A DNA stretch of 23,166 bases. It comes from UBA7445 sp042096455 (lineage in GTDB: Bacteria; Verrucomicrobiota; Verrucomicrobiia; Opitutales; Coraliomargaritaceae). The translations under genes and the position numbers were made by a program. This document shows, in pieces, positions 8,261 to 16,763 of this stretch. Numbering within the stretch: the stretch's first letter is position 1; each line of letters begins with the position of its first letter. The notes below the pieces were generated by a model. That model did no database searches. It saw only the letters and a program-made list of their open reading frames with translations, and was not told the origin of the DNA. The stretch spans positions 1 through 23,166 of the forward strand of contig JBELLU010000031.1 of assembly GCA_042096455.1 (NCBI GenBank). The letters run 5' to 3'.

Positions 8261-9622
8261 ATGCCGGACGACTCTCAACAGGCGGGGCTTTTTAAGGCGG
8301 ATTCCCCCGAGGCATCACCCGTATCGACGCACCGCCCCCTCGCGGTTCGCATGCGACCCCGCGATCTCAGCGAGGTGCTGGGGCAGGAACATCTCCTCGC
8401 TTCAGATTGCCTCCTGCCGCGCCTCGTAAAGGCCGATAATTTCGGGAGTTTGATTTTTTATGGCCCGCCCGGTTGCGGAAAGACCTCCCTGGCAGAAGTC
8501 ATTGCCGAGGAAACCCAAAGCCATTTCGTGCGACTCAATGCAGTACTTTCAAATGTCGCGGAATTACGGGAGCTGTTGCGCCTCGCGCGCTATTCGCCGG
8601 AGCGCCGCACCATTCTCTTTATTGATGAAATCCACCGTTTTAATAAATCACAGCAAGACCTGCTCCTGCCCGACGTCGAGGCGGGCAATATTCGACTCAT
8701 TGGTGCCACTACCCACAATCCCGGTTTTTATGTGAACCCGCCGCTCCTGAGCCGCAGTCATCTCTTTCGCCTCGAACCCGTCAACTCCGATGCGGTGGCG
8801 GAGGTGCTGCAAAAAGCGATGCGCGAGACGGAGCGGGGACTGGGCGCCCATAATTGCAAAGCCGATCCGGAAGTTTTCAAGGCGCTGGCGGAATTTGCCG
8901 GTGGGGATCTCCGGCGTGCCCTCAACGCCCTCGAAACCCTCGTGCTGAGTCAACCAAACGGTTCCACCATCGGGCAGGAAGCGGTCGAAGCCTTCGCCCG
9001 GGAACGCCGGATTCGCTACGACCGCGATGAAGACGAGCACTACGACCACGCCTCTGCGATGATCAAAAGCATTCGCGGTTCCGACCCGGATGCCGCGCTT
9101 TATTGGACCTTCAAAATGTTGGAGGGTGGGGAAGACCCCCGTTTCCTCGCGCGCCGACTCGTCATTCTTGCTTCGGAGGACATTGGGCTCGCCAATTCGC
9201 ATGCCCTAACCGTCGCAGTGGCGACCTTTGAAGCCTGCGAAAAAGTGGGGCTCCCGGAATGCGAATACAACCTTGCCCACGCGGTCCTCTATCTCGCCAC
9301 TTCGCCAAAGAGCAATTCCACCACCCGTGCCATTGCGGCGGTCAAAAAAGCCCTCCGCAAGGATCCGGTGCAGGCCGTGCCCGCCTGGCTGCGCGATGCC
9401 CACAATAAAACCAGTCGCGCCCTTGGCAACGGCGAGGGCTATTTGTATAGCCATGATTTCCCCGAGGGCATCTCCGGGCAGGATTACATGCTGGAGCCCC
9501 GCGAATTCTACCAACCCGGTGACGCCGGAGCGGAGGCCGCCACCGCAAAACGCATGGAACAGTTGCGTGCCTTGAAAGCGCGCATTCAATCCCAGAACAC
9601 GACCACCGCAAACGATTCCTAA
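8261..9622 (+). CDS. rarA: Replication-associated recombination protein A (AAA+ ATPase)
   Basis: This 453-residue protein is a RarA/MgsA ATPase (eukaryotic WRNIP1 family). It shows LAVRMRPRDLSEVLGQEHLL before the ATPase core, Walker A GPPGCGKTS at 68-76, Walker B ILFIDEIHRF at 118-127, sensor 1 IGATTHNP, and the C-terminal tetramerisation region with ILASEDIGLAN and LPECEYNLAHAVLYLA. RarA acts at stalled replication forks and gaps. The long frame from 8165 overlaps comEC and adds a non-homologous leader, so ATG 8261 is preferred. The start has no Shine-Dalgarno sequence. A small membrane-protein gene follows after 9 bases and is probably co-transcribed. Confidence 0.95.
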   Translation: MPDDSQQAGLFKADSPEASPVSTHRPLAVRMRPRDLSEVLGQEHLLASDCLLPRLVKADNFGSLIFYGPPGCGKTSLAEVIAEETQSHFVRLNAVLSNVAELRELLRLARYSPERRTILFIDEIHRFNKSQQDLLLPDVEAGNIRLIGATTHNPGFYVNPPLLSRSHLFRLEPVNSDAVAEVLQKAMRETERGLGAHNCKADPEVFKALAEFAGGDLRRALNALETLVLSQPNGSTIGQEAVEAFARERRIRYDRDEDEHYDHASAMIKSIRGSDPDAALYWTFKMLEGGEDPRFLARRLVILASEDIGLANSHALTVAVATFEACEKVGLPECEYNLAHAVLYLATSPKSNSTTRAIAAVKKALRKDPVQAVPAWLRDAHNKTSRALGNGEGYLYSHDFPEGISGQDYMLEPREFYQPGDAGAEAATAKRMEQLRALKARIQSQNTTTANDS

Positions 9623-9631
9623 TTCCTAATT

Positions 9632-10078
9632 ATGCAATTTCGGGCATTCATTCAAAGTTGGCTCCTTACCTCCCTCGGCATCCTGCTCGCCTCCCTAATC
9701 TTCCCGGGAATCGCCTACCGCGATACCGAGGCACTCCTCTTTGCAGTGCTCCTCTTGAGCCTTTGTAGCACCTTCGTTAAGCCGCTACTGATGTTGCTCG
9801 CCATGCCGCTTATCGTTCTGAGCTTCGGGATCGGGATCTGGTTCATCAATGCCTTCCTTTTCCTCGGTGTCGCTGAACTCGTCGACGGGTTTTATGTCGA
9901 CGGCTTCGGAAATGCCCTTGCCGGTTCCTTCATCGTGAGTTTCACCGCACTTATTGCGAAAATATGGCTCGGTACCTCCGGTATCAATATACGAGTCCAG
10001 TCCCCCAAGAAATCGCCTCAAAACCGTCGCCCCCCGTCTTCCAAAGACTTGGACGACGATGATGTCATTGATGTCTGA
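9632..10078 (+). CDS. Small four-helix membrane protein, phage holin 4_2/YvlD family
   Basis: This 148-residue protein has four hydrophobic segments at about residues 8-28, 33-52, 55-82 and 90-112, then a polar tail ending in DLDDDDVIDV. The pattern (STFVKPLLMLLAMPLIVLS, then a GIGIWFINAFLF segment) fits the PF04020 family, which is called phage holin family IV but occurs mostly as a chromosomal membrane protein in bacteria with no prophage nearby. No lysis gene or phage gene is present here, so a lysis role is unlikely. It lies 9 bases after rarA. The acidic tail is cytoplasmic or periplasmic depending on topology, which I cannot settle. Confidence 0.8.
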   Translation: MQFRAFIQSWLLTSLGILLASLIFPGIAYRDTEALLFAVLLLSLCSTFVKPLLMLLAMPLIVLSFGIGIWFINAFLFLGVAELVDGFYVDGFGNALAGSFIVSFTALIAKIWLGTSGINIRVQSPKKSPQNRRPPSSKDLDDDDVIDV

Positions 10079-10132
10079 AGCGCATATGTGTTTGACTCAT
10101 CCAGTGTTCCGTAAACTTTAAAAGCTAAAATT

Positions 10133-11530
10133 ATGTCCAATCAAACCCAGTATGATCTCGTTGTAATCGGTGGTGGCCCCGCCGGTTATGCTGCTGCTAT
10201 CCGCGCCGGGCAACTCGGCAAAAAAGTCGCCTGCGTTGAACAGGAACGCCCCGGAGGCACCTGCCTCAATTGGGGTTGTATCCCCTCCAAGGCACTCCTC
10301 AAGAGCGCCGAGCTCTTCAATAAGATCCAGCATTGCGACGAATTCGGTATCAGCATCAGCGGCGCGAAATACGACTTCGGGAAAATTATCAAGCGTTCGC
10401 GCGCGGTTTCCGACACGATGGCGAAGGGCATTGAATTCCTCTTTAAGAAAAACAAGGTCGATTACGTCAAGGGCGTCGGACAGATCAGTGTCCCGGGGAT
10501 GGTTGAAGTCGTCGACGGTCCCGACAAGGGCCGCATCCTTTCCTCCGACAAGATTCTCGTCACGACCGGTTGTAAACCGCGCCAGTTGCCGGATCTTGAA
10601 GTCGATGGGGAACGCGTCATGACTTCCCGTCAGGCCCTTGAAATGAAGGAACAACCGAAGTCCATCGTGATCGTGGGCGCCGGTGCCATCGGGGCGGAAT
10701 TTGCGTATTTCCTCAACGCCTTCGGCACGAAAGTCACCCTCGTTGAAATGCAGGATCAACTCCTGCCCGTGGAAGACAAGGACATCGCCGCTTTGGTCGG
10801 CAAGGAGTTCAAAAAACAAGGCATTGATTGCCGCGTTTCCACCGCCGTTGAAAATATCAAAGTGAGTGGTAAATCCGTGAAAATGGATCTCGTGAAAGGG
10901 GAGGCCCGTGAAGCAGTGACCGCAGATGCCGTCCTCATCGCAATTGGGGTGGTTGCCAACACTGAGCAGCTCCTCTCCTCCAAGGTGAAGCTTGCGACCG
11001 ATCGCGGTTATATTCAGGTCAAGGACAACTACGAATCCTCCATCCCTGGAATCTACGCTGCCGGTGACATTATCGGCCCTCCTTGGTTGGCGCACGTTGC
11101 CACCTACGAAGCCATTCAGGCGGTGCAGGGTATGTTTGGACACGGCACCCCCGAACGCGTCACGAATTTCCCCGGCTGTACCTATTGCGTTCCGCAGGTC
11201 GCCAGCATCGGAAAAACTGAAAAGGCCCTCAAACAAGAAGGCATCGACTACAAGGTGGGCAAATTCCCCTTCATGGCATCCGGCAAAGCAGTCGCCTCCG
11301 GAACCTCCGAAGGCTTTGTCAAAATGCTCGTCGATCCCGAACACGGAGAAATCCTCGGCGCCCACATTGTAGGCGGTGAAGCGACCGAAATGATCGCGGA
11401 ATACGGCCTCGGTATGCAACTCGAAGCCACCGCTGCCGAAATCCACAACACCATCCACGCGCATCCCACCATGAGTGAAGCGATGATGGAAGCGGCAGCC
11501 TCCGTCTTTGGTGAAGCCATCCATATTTAA
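10133..11530 (+). CDS. lpdA: Dihydrolipoyl dehydrogenase (E3)
   Basis: This 465-residue flavoprotein reoxidises dihydrolipoamide in the 2-oxo-acid dehydrogenase complexes and the glycine cleavage system, passing electrons to NAD. It has the FAD motif GGGPAG at 13-18, the redox disulfide CLNWGC (Cys44, Cys49), the NAD motif VGAGAIGAEFA near 180, the second FAD motif IYAAGDIIGPPWLAH, and the C-terminal catalytic pair in HAHPTMSEAMME (His444, Glu449). All active-site residues are present. It stands alone, without E1 or E2 genes, so it may serve several complexes. A TTGACT box at 10092-10097 might be a -35 element, but the -10 is poor. Confidence 0.96.
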   Translation: MSNQTQYDLVVIGGGPAGYAAAIRAGQLGKKVACVEQERPGGTCLNWGCIPSKALLKSAELFNKIQHCDEFGISISGAKYDFGKIIKRSRAVSDTMAKGIEFLFKKNKVDYVKGVGQISVPGMVEVVDGPDKGRILSSDKILVTTGCKPRQLPDLEVDGERVMTSRQALEMKEQPKSIVIVGAGAIGAEFAYFLNAFGTKVTLVEMQDQLLPVEDKDIAALVGKEFKKQGIDCRVSTAVENIKVSGKSVKMDLVKGEAREAVTADAVLIAIGVVANTEQLLSSKVKLATDRGYIQVKDNYESSIPGIYAAGDIIGPPWLAHVATYEAIQAVQGMFGHGTPERVTNFPGCTYCVPQVASIGKTEKALKQEGIDYKVGKFPFMASGKAVASGTSEGFVKMLVDPEHGEILGAHIVGGEATEMIAEYGLGMQLEATAAEIHNTIHAHPTMSEAMMEAAASVFGEAIHI

Positions 11531-11590
11531 CCCGCCCAAAAAACGCCCCCCGCGCTCGCGGTTTTCCAAAACTGCGGCATCGTTTGGGCT

Positions 11591-12568
11591 ATGTTGACTC
11601 CGGTTGAACGCGGCGGGCTCTATTTGCCCGATTGCGGGCTTTGGATGGACGCGCGGCGCCCCAAGCCCTTTGCGGTCGTGTCTCATGCCCACAGTGACCA
11701 CACCGCCCGCCACGAGTCCTTTCTTGCGACCCCGCCCACCATCGACTTTATCCGCATCCGCCTCGGTGACGCCGTGGCGCGGCGCGGCATCCCGCTCAAC
11801 TATCGCGAAACCTACCAACACGGCCCCCTCACGATTCAACTTTATCCCGCCGGTCATGTCCTCGGTTCCGCGATGGTGCGCGTCGAAACCCCATCCGGTG
11901 AATCCCTCCTCTATACCGGCGATTTCAAGACCCGACCCGGACTAGCCGCCGAGCCCATCGAAATCCCGCAAGCCGATACCCTCGTGATGGAATCCACCTT
12001 CGGGCGACCCGAGTTTGTCTTCCCGCCCACCGAAACCATTCAGGCGGGCATCGTGAGCTTTTGCCGTGAAACCCTCAACGACGGTCGAGTCCCGATCCTC
12101 CTCGCCTATTCCCTCGGCAAAGCACAGGAAGTCCTGAAAATTCTCGAAGCCGCGGAACTACCGGTCATGGCGCACCGCACCATCCGCGCCCTCAACCAAG
12201 TCTATGCGCAACACGGCATCCTCATGCCCGAGACCCGTCCCCTCGACTTTGACAACCTGCCCGCTCAGGTCGTGGTCATACCCCCCACCATTCGCAAACA
12301 AATCCCTGCCGACATTCCCACGCACCGCCTCGCCATGATCAGCGGATGGGCCTTGCAGGAATCCGCCCGTTACCGCTACCGCACCGAAACCGTCCTCCCG
12401 CTCTCCGATCACGCCGATTATCCCGACCTTCTCCAATTCGTCGAACAGGTCAACCCCCGCACCACCTACCTCATGCACGGATCCACCGCTTCCCTCGCCG
12501 CTGACCTCCGCCGCCGGGGCCGCGAAGCCTGGTCCCTCAACCGAGACGACCAACTCGAATTACTCTAG
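11591..12568 (+). CDS. Metallo-beta-lactamase-fold exonuclease (SNM1/beta-CASP-like)
   Basis: This 325-residue protein has the metal-binding motif HAHSDHT (His32, His34, Asp36, His37), PAGHVLGSA, the metal-bridging GDFKTR, MISGWA, SDHADYPDLL and a final MHGS. This order is that of the predicted exonucleases of the beta-lactamase fold related to mRNA 3-prime processing factors and to bacterial ligase-associated DNA exonucleases. Substrate DNA or RNA is not known from sequence. The usual partners of the ligase-associated type (ATP-dependent DNA ligase and Lhr-like helicase) are absent from this window. It starts 60 bases after lpdA in a compact ATG context and ends 58 bases before tRNA-Arg(CCG). 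Confidence 0.85.
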   Translation: MLTPVERGGLYLPDCGLWMDARRPKPFAVVSHAHSDHTARHESFLATPPTIDFIRIRLGDAVARRGIPLNYRETYQHGPLTIQLYPAGHVLGSAMVRVETPSGESLLYTGDFKTRPGLAAEPIEIPQADTLVMESTFGRPEFVFPPTETIQAGIVSFCRETLNDGRVPILLAYSLGKAQEVLKILEAAELPVMAHRTIRALNQVYAQHGILMPETRPLDFDNLPAQVVVIPPTIRKQIPADIPTHRLAMISGWALQESARYRYRTETVLPLSDHADYPDLLQFVEQVNPRTTYLMHGSTASLAADLRRRGREAWSLNRDDQLELL

Positions 12569-12624
12569 GCGCCCCGCTTTAGCATTGACCCAAAAGCCTC
12601 GCTCGCGGACAGTTTTAAAACTCA

Positions 12625-12701
<77 letters not shown>

Positions 12702-12710
12702 CACGGAGCG

Positions 12711-13250
12711 TTAGCGCTTCGGTTTATTGTAGCGGCGGATTTCGGGTATGCCGTTTATGAGGGGCAGGATGGGTTCGGAACCGGGGCAGGGTTTGAATCG
12801 TTCGGCGGTGTTGAATTCGTGAAGGAGTCGCTGGGCGTCGTGGGCGTGCGTGGTTTTGGCGGGTTTATAACTGAGGAAGCCTTCGACGAGGGGCAGGGGG
12901 CCGAAGTCGGGGAGGCGGGGTGCGAGCTGGAGGAGGAAACGTTGGGCGGCGGCGTACGTGCTGACGCCGGGGCCGTGATACCAGCCGCGTCCTTTTTCGA
13001 AGTCGCCGCGGATATGGGGGTTGCCGTCGCTTTGATGATAGGTGGAGAGGACTGCTTCGAGGATGAGGATATGGGGGCCGTTTTTGCGGAGGGTGTCGGC
13101 GGTCCATTGAATGCAGTCGCCAAAGTGCAGGGAATGGCTTTCGCCCTCAGGGGTGGCGATGCCGCAGGAAGCTTGGGTGGCGCTGTAGCCGAGGTCGATG
13201 GCGAGTCGGGGTAGCTTCGGCGGGAGCCGGGCGGTGAAGACGGGTTGCAT
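12711..13250 (-). CDS. Predicted RNase-H/RuvC-fold protein downstream of a photolyase
   Basis: I do not recognise a named family for this 179-residue protein, but the layout is that of an RNase-H-like fold. A first strand LAIDLGYSATQASCGIA carries Asp19, a later strand ILILEAVLS carries Glu65, and a C-terminal helix HAHDAQRLL carries Asp138; this spacing suits the acidic triad of RuvC/RNase-H nucleases. A GRGWYHGPG loop and a VEGFLSYKP strand lie between. It starts 10 bases after the photolyase stop on the same strand, so the two are almost certainly co-transcribed as the end of a four-gene operon. A role with nucleic acid is inferred only. DUF429-like proteins are the closest family I can suggest. 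Confidence 0.75.
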   Translation of the reverse strand: MQPVFTARLPPKLPRLAIDLGYSATQASCGIATPEGESHSLHFGDCIQWTADTLRKNGPHILILEAVLSTYHQSDGNPHIRGDFEKGRGWYHGPGVSTYAAAQRFLLQLAPRLPDFGPLPLVEGFLSYKPAKTTHAHDAQRLLHEFNTAERFKPCPGSEPILPLINGIPEIRRYNKPKR

Positions 13251-13260
13251 GCGCGGGGGG

Positions 13261-14796
13261 TTAGACCGGTTCGGCGGCGTCGAGGTCGCGGAGGAAACGG
13301 GTGGCGTCGGTTTGGATTTCCTCTTGTCGCTCGGGGGTCATTTTATCGAGGGTGCGGTAGGTCATAGCGAGGCGTTGGTTGCCTTTGAGGCGCTCGCGGT
13401 TGCGCTGGAGGAAGTTCCAGTAGAGGTAGTTAAAGGGGCAGGCTTTGGGGCCGGCTTTGGTGGTGACGGAGTAGGGGCAGGCGCGGCAATAGTTGGACAT
13501 TTTGTTGATGTAGGCACCGCTGGAGCTGTAGGGTTTGGAAGCGAGGAGGCCGCCGTCGGCGAAGAGGCTCATGCCGCTGACGTTGGGCAGCTCGACCCAT
13601 TGATAGGCATCGGCATAGACGACGTGGAACCAATCGTTGACTTCGCGGGGGTCAAGGCCGGCAAGGAGGGCGAAGTTGCCGAGCACCATGAGGCGTTGGA
13701 TGTGGTGGGCGTAGGCGTTTTCGCGGGTTTCGCGGACGCATTGCGCGAGGCAGTTCATGCGGGTGGGGGCGCCCCAGTAAAGCGGGGGGAGGGGGCGGTC
13801 GGCTTCGAGGAAATTGGCGGTTTCGTAGTCGGGCATTTTAAGCCAGTAGATGCCGCGGACGTATTCGCGCCAGCCGAGGATTTGCCGGATGAAGCCCTCG
13901 ACGGCGTTGAGGGGGGCGTTGCCGGATTGATAGGCGGTTTCGGCGGCACGGATGCAGTCCAGGGGCAAGAGGAGGCCGCAGTTGAGGTAATGGGCGATGT
14001 GGCTGTGATACATCCACGGTTCGTCCTGGAGCATGGCGTCCTGATAGTCGCCGAAGCGGGGGAGGCGTTCCTCGATGAAATGGTGGAGGATTTGAAGGGC
14101 GTCTTGATGGGTGACGGCGTAATGGAAGGGCTGGAGGTCACCGAAATGGTCGGGGAATTCACGGGCGACGTCATCGAGGGCTTGGCGGGTGATGGCGTCG
14201 GGCGGGAAGCGGGCGGGCTCGGGGATGACAGTTCCTTTGGGCGGGGTTTTGCGGTTGTCGTGATCGTAGTTCCACTTGCCGCCCTCGGGGTCATCGCCGT
14301 CCATGAGGATGTCATAGCGGCGGCGCATCTCGCGGTAGAAGAATTCCATGCGGAATTGTTTGCGGCCTTCGGCCCAGCGCGCGAAATCTTCGGGGCTGCT
14401 GAGGAAACGGTCGTCGGGGAGGATTTCGATGGGGGTGCCGAAGGCTTCGTTCCAGGATTCGACTTCTTTGAGGACGCGGTATTCGCTGGGGGCGGTGAGG
14501 TAAAGGGTATGGGGCTTAAGGGTTTGGAGGGCGCGCTCCGCCTCGGCGCGGAAGGAACCGGCGTTGTGGGGGTCGTTGATGCGGGTGTAGTGAACGGTGA
14601 AGCCGCGTTGCTCGAGTTCGGCGGCAAAGTGGCGCATCGCGGAGAAGATGAAGGCGATTTTCTTTTTATGGTGCCGTACGGCGGTGGCCTCCGCTTTTAC
14701 CTCCGCCATCCAGATGTGATCGGTGGCGGGGTCGAGGGTGGCGAGGCTCGGAAGGGGGTGGCTGAGCTGGTCGCCGAGGATAAAGGCGAGTTTCAT
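13261..14796 (-). CDS. phrB: Iron-sulfur bacterial photolyase/cryptochrome (PhrB/CryB type)
   Basis: This 511-residue protein belongs to the FeS-BCP class, which repairs (6-4) photoproducts or acts as a light sensor. It has the N-terminal domain KLAFILGDQLSHPLPSL, the class-specific DGDDPEGGKWNYDHDNRK near 166-183, and the FAD domain with GWREYVRGIYW and YADAYQWVELPNVSGM. Cys349, Cys437, Cys440 and Cys453 lie within one residue of the four [4Fe-4S] ligands known for Agrobacterium PhrB (350, 438, 441, 454). The His pair AHH at 364-365 is also conserved. It has FAD and no thymine-dimer photolyase Trp pattern that I can confirm. It starts 21 bases after the MFS gene stop; no Shine-Dalgarno sequence precedes it. 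Which lesion it repairs here is inferred. Confidence 0.95.
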   Translation of the reverse strand: MKLAFILGDQLSHPLPSLATLDPATDHIWMAEVKAEATAVRHHKKKIAFIFSAMRHFAAELEQRGFTVHYTRINDPHNAGSFRAEAERALQTLKPHTLYLTAPSEYRVLKEVESWNEAFGTPIEILPDDRFLSSPEDFARWAEGRKQFRMEFFYREMRRRYDILMDGDDPEGGKWNYDHDNRKTPPKGTVIPEPARFPPDAITRQALDDVAREFPDHFGDLQPFHYAVTHQDALQILHHFIEERLPRFGDYQDAMLQDEPWMYHSHIAHYLNCGLLLPLDCIRAAETAYQSGNAPLNAVEGFIRQILGWREYVRGIYWLKMPDYETANFLEADRPLPPLYWGAPTRMNCLAQCVRETRENAYAHHIQRLMVLGNFALLAGLDPREVNDWFHVVYADAYQWVELPNVSGMSLFADGGLLASKPYSSSGAYINKMSNYCRACPYSVTTKAGPKACPFNYLYWNFLQRNRERLKGNQRLAMTYRTLDKMTPERQEEIQTDATRFLRDLDAAEPV

Positions 14797-14817
14797 AAGA
14801 GGAGATAAGTTAGGATA

Positions 14818-16158
14818 TCATAGCTTTTTATTGCGAAATCGCAACCGGTGCAGGGTGATGGCAAGGGCGAGGGCGCAGACAAAATATAGGGGCAACCAAA
14901 TGAGGGATTCGGTGAAGACGGTGGCCTCGGTGGCGGAGTTGACCGCGGTCGCCTCGCTGCCCTGTTTTGTTTTTATGAGGGCGATGAGCCCGGAATAGAG
15001 GAGCGCGGTGGCGCCGTAGGCTAAATTTATACTGAGGCCTTTAAAGCTGAGGACGGTGGCGCGTTGCTCGGAGGGGGCGATTTCATTGAGGTAACGACTG
15101 CCGTGGTAGTTCATGAACTGCATGGCAATGTGCAGGAGGACCGCCGGGGCGATGCCCCAAATTGGAATGACGAGCGCGAGCCCGGAAAGTCCGACGAGCA
15201 CAAGGGCGCTGGTGATCCATAGATTCTGGACGGGTGTGTAGCGGTCGGAGAGGATGCGGGCGATGCGGGGGGTGAAGATCCCGAGGATCGCAGTACCGGA
15301 GCCGATGAGTCCAAAACTGGCGATGGGTAATTCAATCGTTTTCCAATATTCACTGGCGAGGGTGAGGTATTGTCGGATGACGCTGTCGAGCGCCATGATA
15401 CAAAGGACGACCCCGAAGGCGAGGGGGGTTATCGTGATCCAGCGACCCGCCGCGAGGATTTGACTTCCACTTTTGCTCAAAGTTTTACGGAGGTCTTTGT
15501 GGGCGTGTGAGGTCTCATGCATGCGCCATGCACTGAAGAGGACGACGAGGCTGGAGAGAAAGGTCAGGAAAATCGGAGCTTTGACGAGTTGTGATTGGGC
15601 GAGCTGTGCGTCGATGCCGATGGCGTTGAGGCTGGCATTGACAAAGCCGGGATCGTAAACGACTGCGCCGAGGGTCATGGCAAAGAAGAAGGCGATGGAG
15701 GTCATACGCTGCACCTGTTCCAGAATGCGTGCCCATTCGAGTTCGCGACCGGCAGCCTTTAGGGAATCATAGACGAGGGCTTCATCTGCACCGCTGGCGG
15801 CAGCTTCCGCAAGGCCGCTGATGATGCGGTTTAGAAGAAAGAGGTAGAAGACGAGATTGCCGCCGCCAGGTGTGGCAATGAGGAGGACACCCATTTCGGC
15901 AGCCATGCAGATGCCCGCGGTGATGAGGAGTTTACGCCGCCCAATGGTGTCCGCCAAGGCACCGGAGGGGACTTCAGCAAGGACGATGGTGAGCGCCCAG
16001 ACGGCATTGAGGATTCCGAATTGCTCAAGGGAGAGTCCGAAGTCGAGGAAGAGGAGGGCGTAAACGGGGTAGTAGAATCGAGCGGAGAAAAAGGCGCGAA
16101 AGGCGGTGAAGCAGCGAAGGTTTTGGGAAGCGCGTTGACTGGGTTCTAGAGTATGCAC
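14818..16158 (-). CDS. MFS transporter, GTG start
   Basis: This 446-residue inner-membrane protein has about 12 hydrophobic segments in two halves with a central loop at roughly residues 210-235, the MFS layout. The loop after helix 2 carries motif A as GALADTIGRRKLL (66-78). The substrate is not evident. The start is GTG at 16158; no in-frame ATG occurs before helix 3 (the first is in GICMAAEMG), so GTG is required for a full first helix. It is the second gene of a leftward operon: 57 bases after the SRPBCC gene and 21 bases before the photolyase gene. MFS genes recur in photo-oxidative-stress lipid clusters, which suggests a lipid or stress role, but this is inference. Confidence 0.85.
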   Translation of the reverse strand: MHTLEPSQRASQNLRCFTAFRAFFSARFYYPVYALLFLDFGLSLEQFGILNAVWALTIVLAEVPSGALADTIGRRKLLITAGICMAAEMGVLLIATPGGGNLVFYLFLLNRIISGLAEAAASGADEALVYDSLKAAGRELEWARILEQVQRMTSIAFFFAMTLGAVVYDPGFVNASLNAIGIDAQLAQSQLVKAPIFLTFLSSLVVLFSAWRMHETSHAHKDLRKTLSKSGSQILAAGRWITITPLAFGVVLCIMALDSVIRQYLTLASEYWKTIELPIASFGLIGSGTAILGIFTPRIARILSDRYTPVQNLWITSALVLVGLSGLALVIPIWGIAPAVLLHIAMQFMNYHGSRYLNEIAPSEQRATVLSFKGLSINLAYGATALLYSGLIALIKTKQGSEATAVNSATEATVFTESLIWLPLYFVCALALAITLHRLRFRNKKL

Positions 16159-16215
16159 AACGCGAAAGTTCAGGGATGGCTCGCAGGTGCAGGTAGGCTG
16201 CTTGCGGGGTGAAGT

Positions 16216-16680
16216 CTATGCGCGCAGGAGCGCGGCGGGCAAGGCGGTTTCACGGTAGTTGAATATGGCTTCAACCTGACCGCGAACATAAAGCCGGTGC
16301 ACGAGGTCGCCGATGGGTCCGGCATACATGCTGTAGTGTACTTCGTCACGAAAGCGCACCCCGCCCTCGACTTCCGTAATTTCATGATAATGCAGCCACA
16401 TCTTGTAGGGGCCAATGCGTTGTTCATCGACGAATGAATGGCGGTCGCGGACGTGCTTGATTTCAGTAAGCCAGGGGCGGCGTCCGATGAGTGGCATCCC
16501 GATGCGGTATTCAATGAGAAGACCGTCATACATCGCATCCGGCACCTCGCTCATGATGGTGAAGTCGAGGGTATCGGGTGTGATTTCGTTGAGGTTGCTG
16601 GGTTTACGAATGAAATTCCAAGCGGTCTCGAGATCAGTCGCGATTATTTGTTCTTTTCGGATGCGATGAATTTTTGCCAT
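16216..16680 (-). CDS. SRPBCC (START-like) ligand-binding protein
   Basis: This 154-residue protein has the polyketide cyclase/START layout: a first strand IHRIRKEQII, helix TDLETAWNFIRKPSNLNEITP, then an antiparallel sheet with LLIEYRI, WLTEIKHV, DEQRIGPYKMWLHYHEITEVEGG, VRFRDEVHYSM, and a long C-terminal helix. Proteins of this kind bind hydrophobic ligands such as lipids. It is most like the stand-alone SRPBCC proteins found beside Cfa/DUF1295 genes. ATG 16680 is preferred over a GTG two codons upstream. It heads the leftward operon and its start lies 83 bases from the divergent desaturase gene, sharing the promoter region that holds two palindromes. Confidence 0.82.
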   Translation of the reverse strand: MAKIHRIRKEQIIATDLETAWNFIRKPSNLNEITPDTLDFTIMSEVPDAMYDGLLIEYRIGMPLIGRRPWLTEIKHVRDRHSFVDEQRIGPYKMWLHYHEITEVEGGVRFRDEVHYSMYAGPIGDLVHRLYVRGQVEAIFNYRETALPAALLRA

Positions 16681-16705
16681 GAGCACTAAACGAGTCAGCG
16701 AGAAA

Positions 16706-16732
16706 ATGCTTACTGATTTTCATTGTAAGCAT
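16706..16732. promoter_or_regulatory. Palindrome 1 in the divergent promoter region
   Basis: Perfect 8-bp arms ATGCTTAC (16706-16713) and GTAAGCAT (16725-16732) are separated by 11 bases. It sits in the 83-bp space between the SRPBCC and desaturase starts. The size and symmetry suit a dimeric transcription factor. No regulator gene lies next to it, so the factor is unknown. Confidence 0.55.
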
Positions 16733-16735
16733 ATC

Positions 16736-16758
16736 GGTAAAAAATTAGTTCTATTACC
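16736..16758. promoter_or_regulatory. Palindrome 2 in the divergent promoter region
   Basis: Arms GGTAA (16736-16740) and TTACC (16754-16758) are separated by a 13-base AT-rich spacer, ending 5 bases before the desaturase ATG. It could be a second operator copy or an RNA hairpin in a short leader. The arms are short, so chance is possible. Confidence 0.35.
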
Positions 16759-16763
16759 AACCT

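Noticed and set aside
8190..8261. Longer comEC start at TTG 8261 and longer rarA start at 8165
   Set aside because: These would overlap each other divergently; both proteins are complete from ATG 8189 and ATG 8261, and the extra leaders look like translated promoter DNA.
9632..10078. Prophage holin
   Set aside because: The family name contains holin, but no endolysin, phage structural gene or integrase is near, and the gene follows rarA in an ordinary chromosomal setting.
11531..11590. Terminator after lpdA from the AAAACGC...GCGGTTTT and GCGGTTTT-CC-AAAACTGC repeats
   Set aside because: The repeats are imperfect or have a 2-base loop and are not followed by a T tract.
10118..11857. Minus-strand open frame of 579 codons opposite lpdA
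   Set aside because: The product is rich in Gly, His, Phe and Asp with no family pattern, and the other strand is a complete dihydrolipoyl dehydrogenase with all active-site residues.
13198..14808. Plus-strand open frame of 536 codons opposite the photolyase gene
   Set aside because: It is Gly/Val/Ala/Glu-rich low-complexity sequence typical of an antisense frame of a GC-rich gene; the minus strand encodes an unmistakable photolyase with its cluster cysteines.
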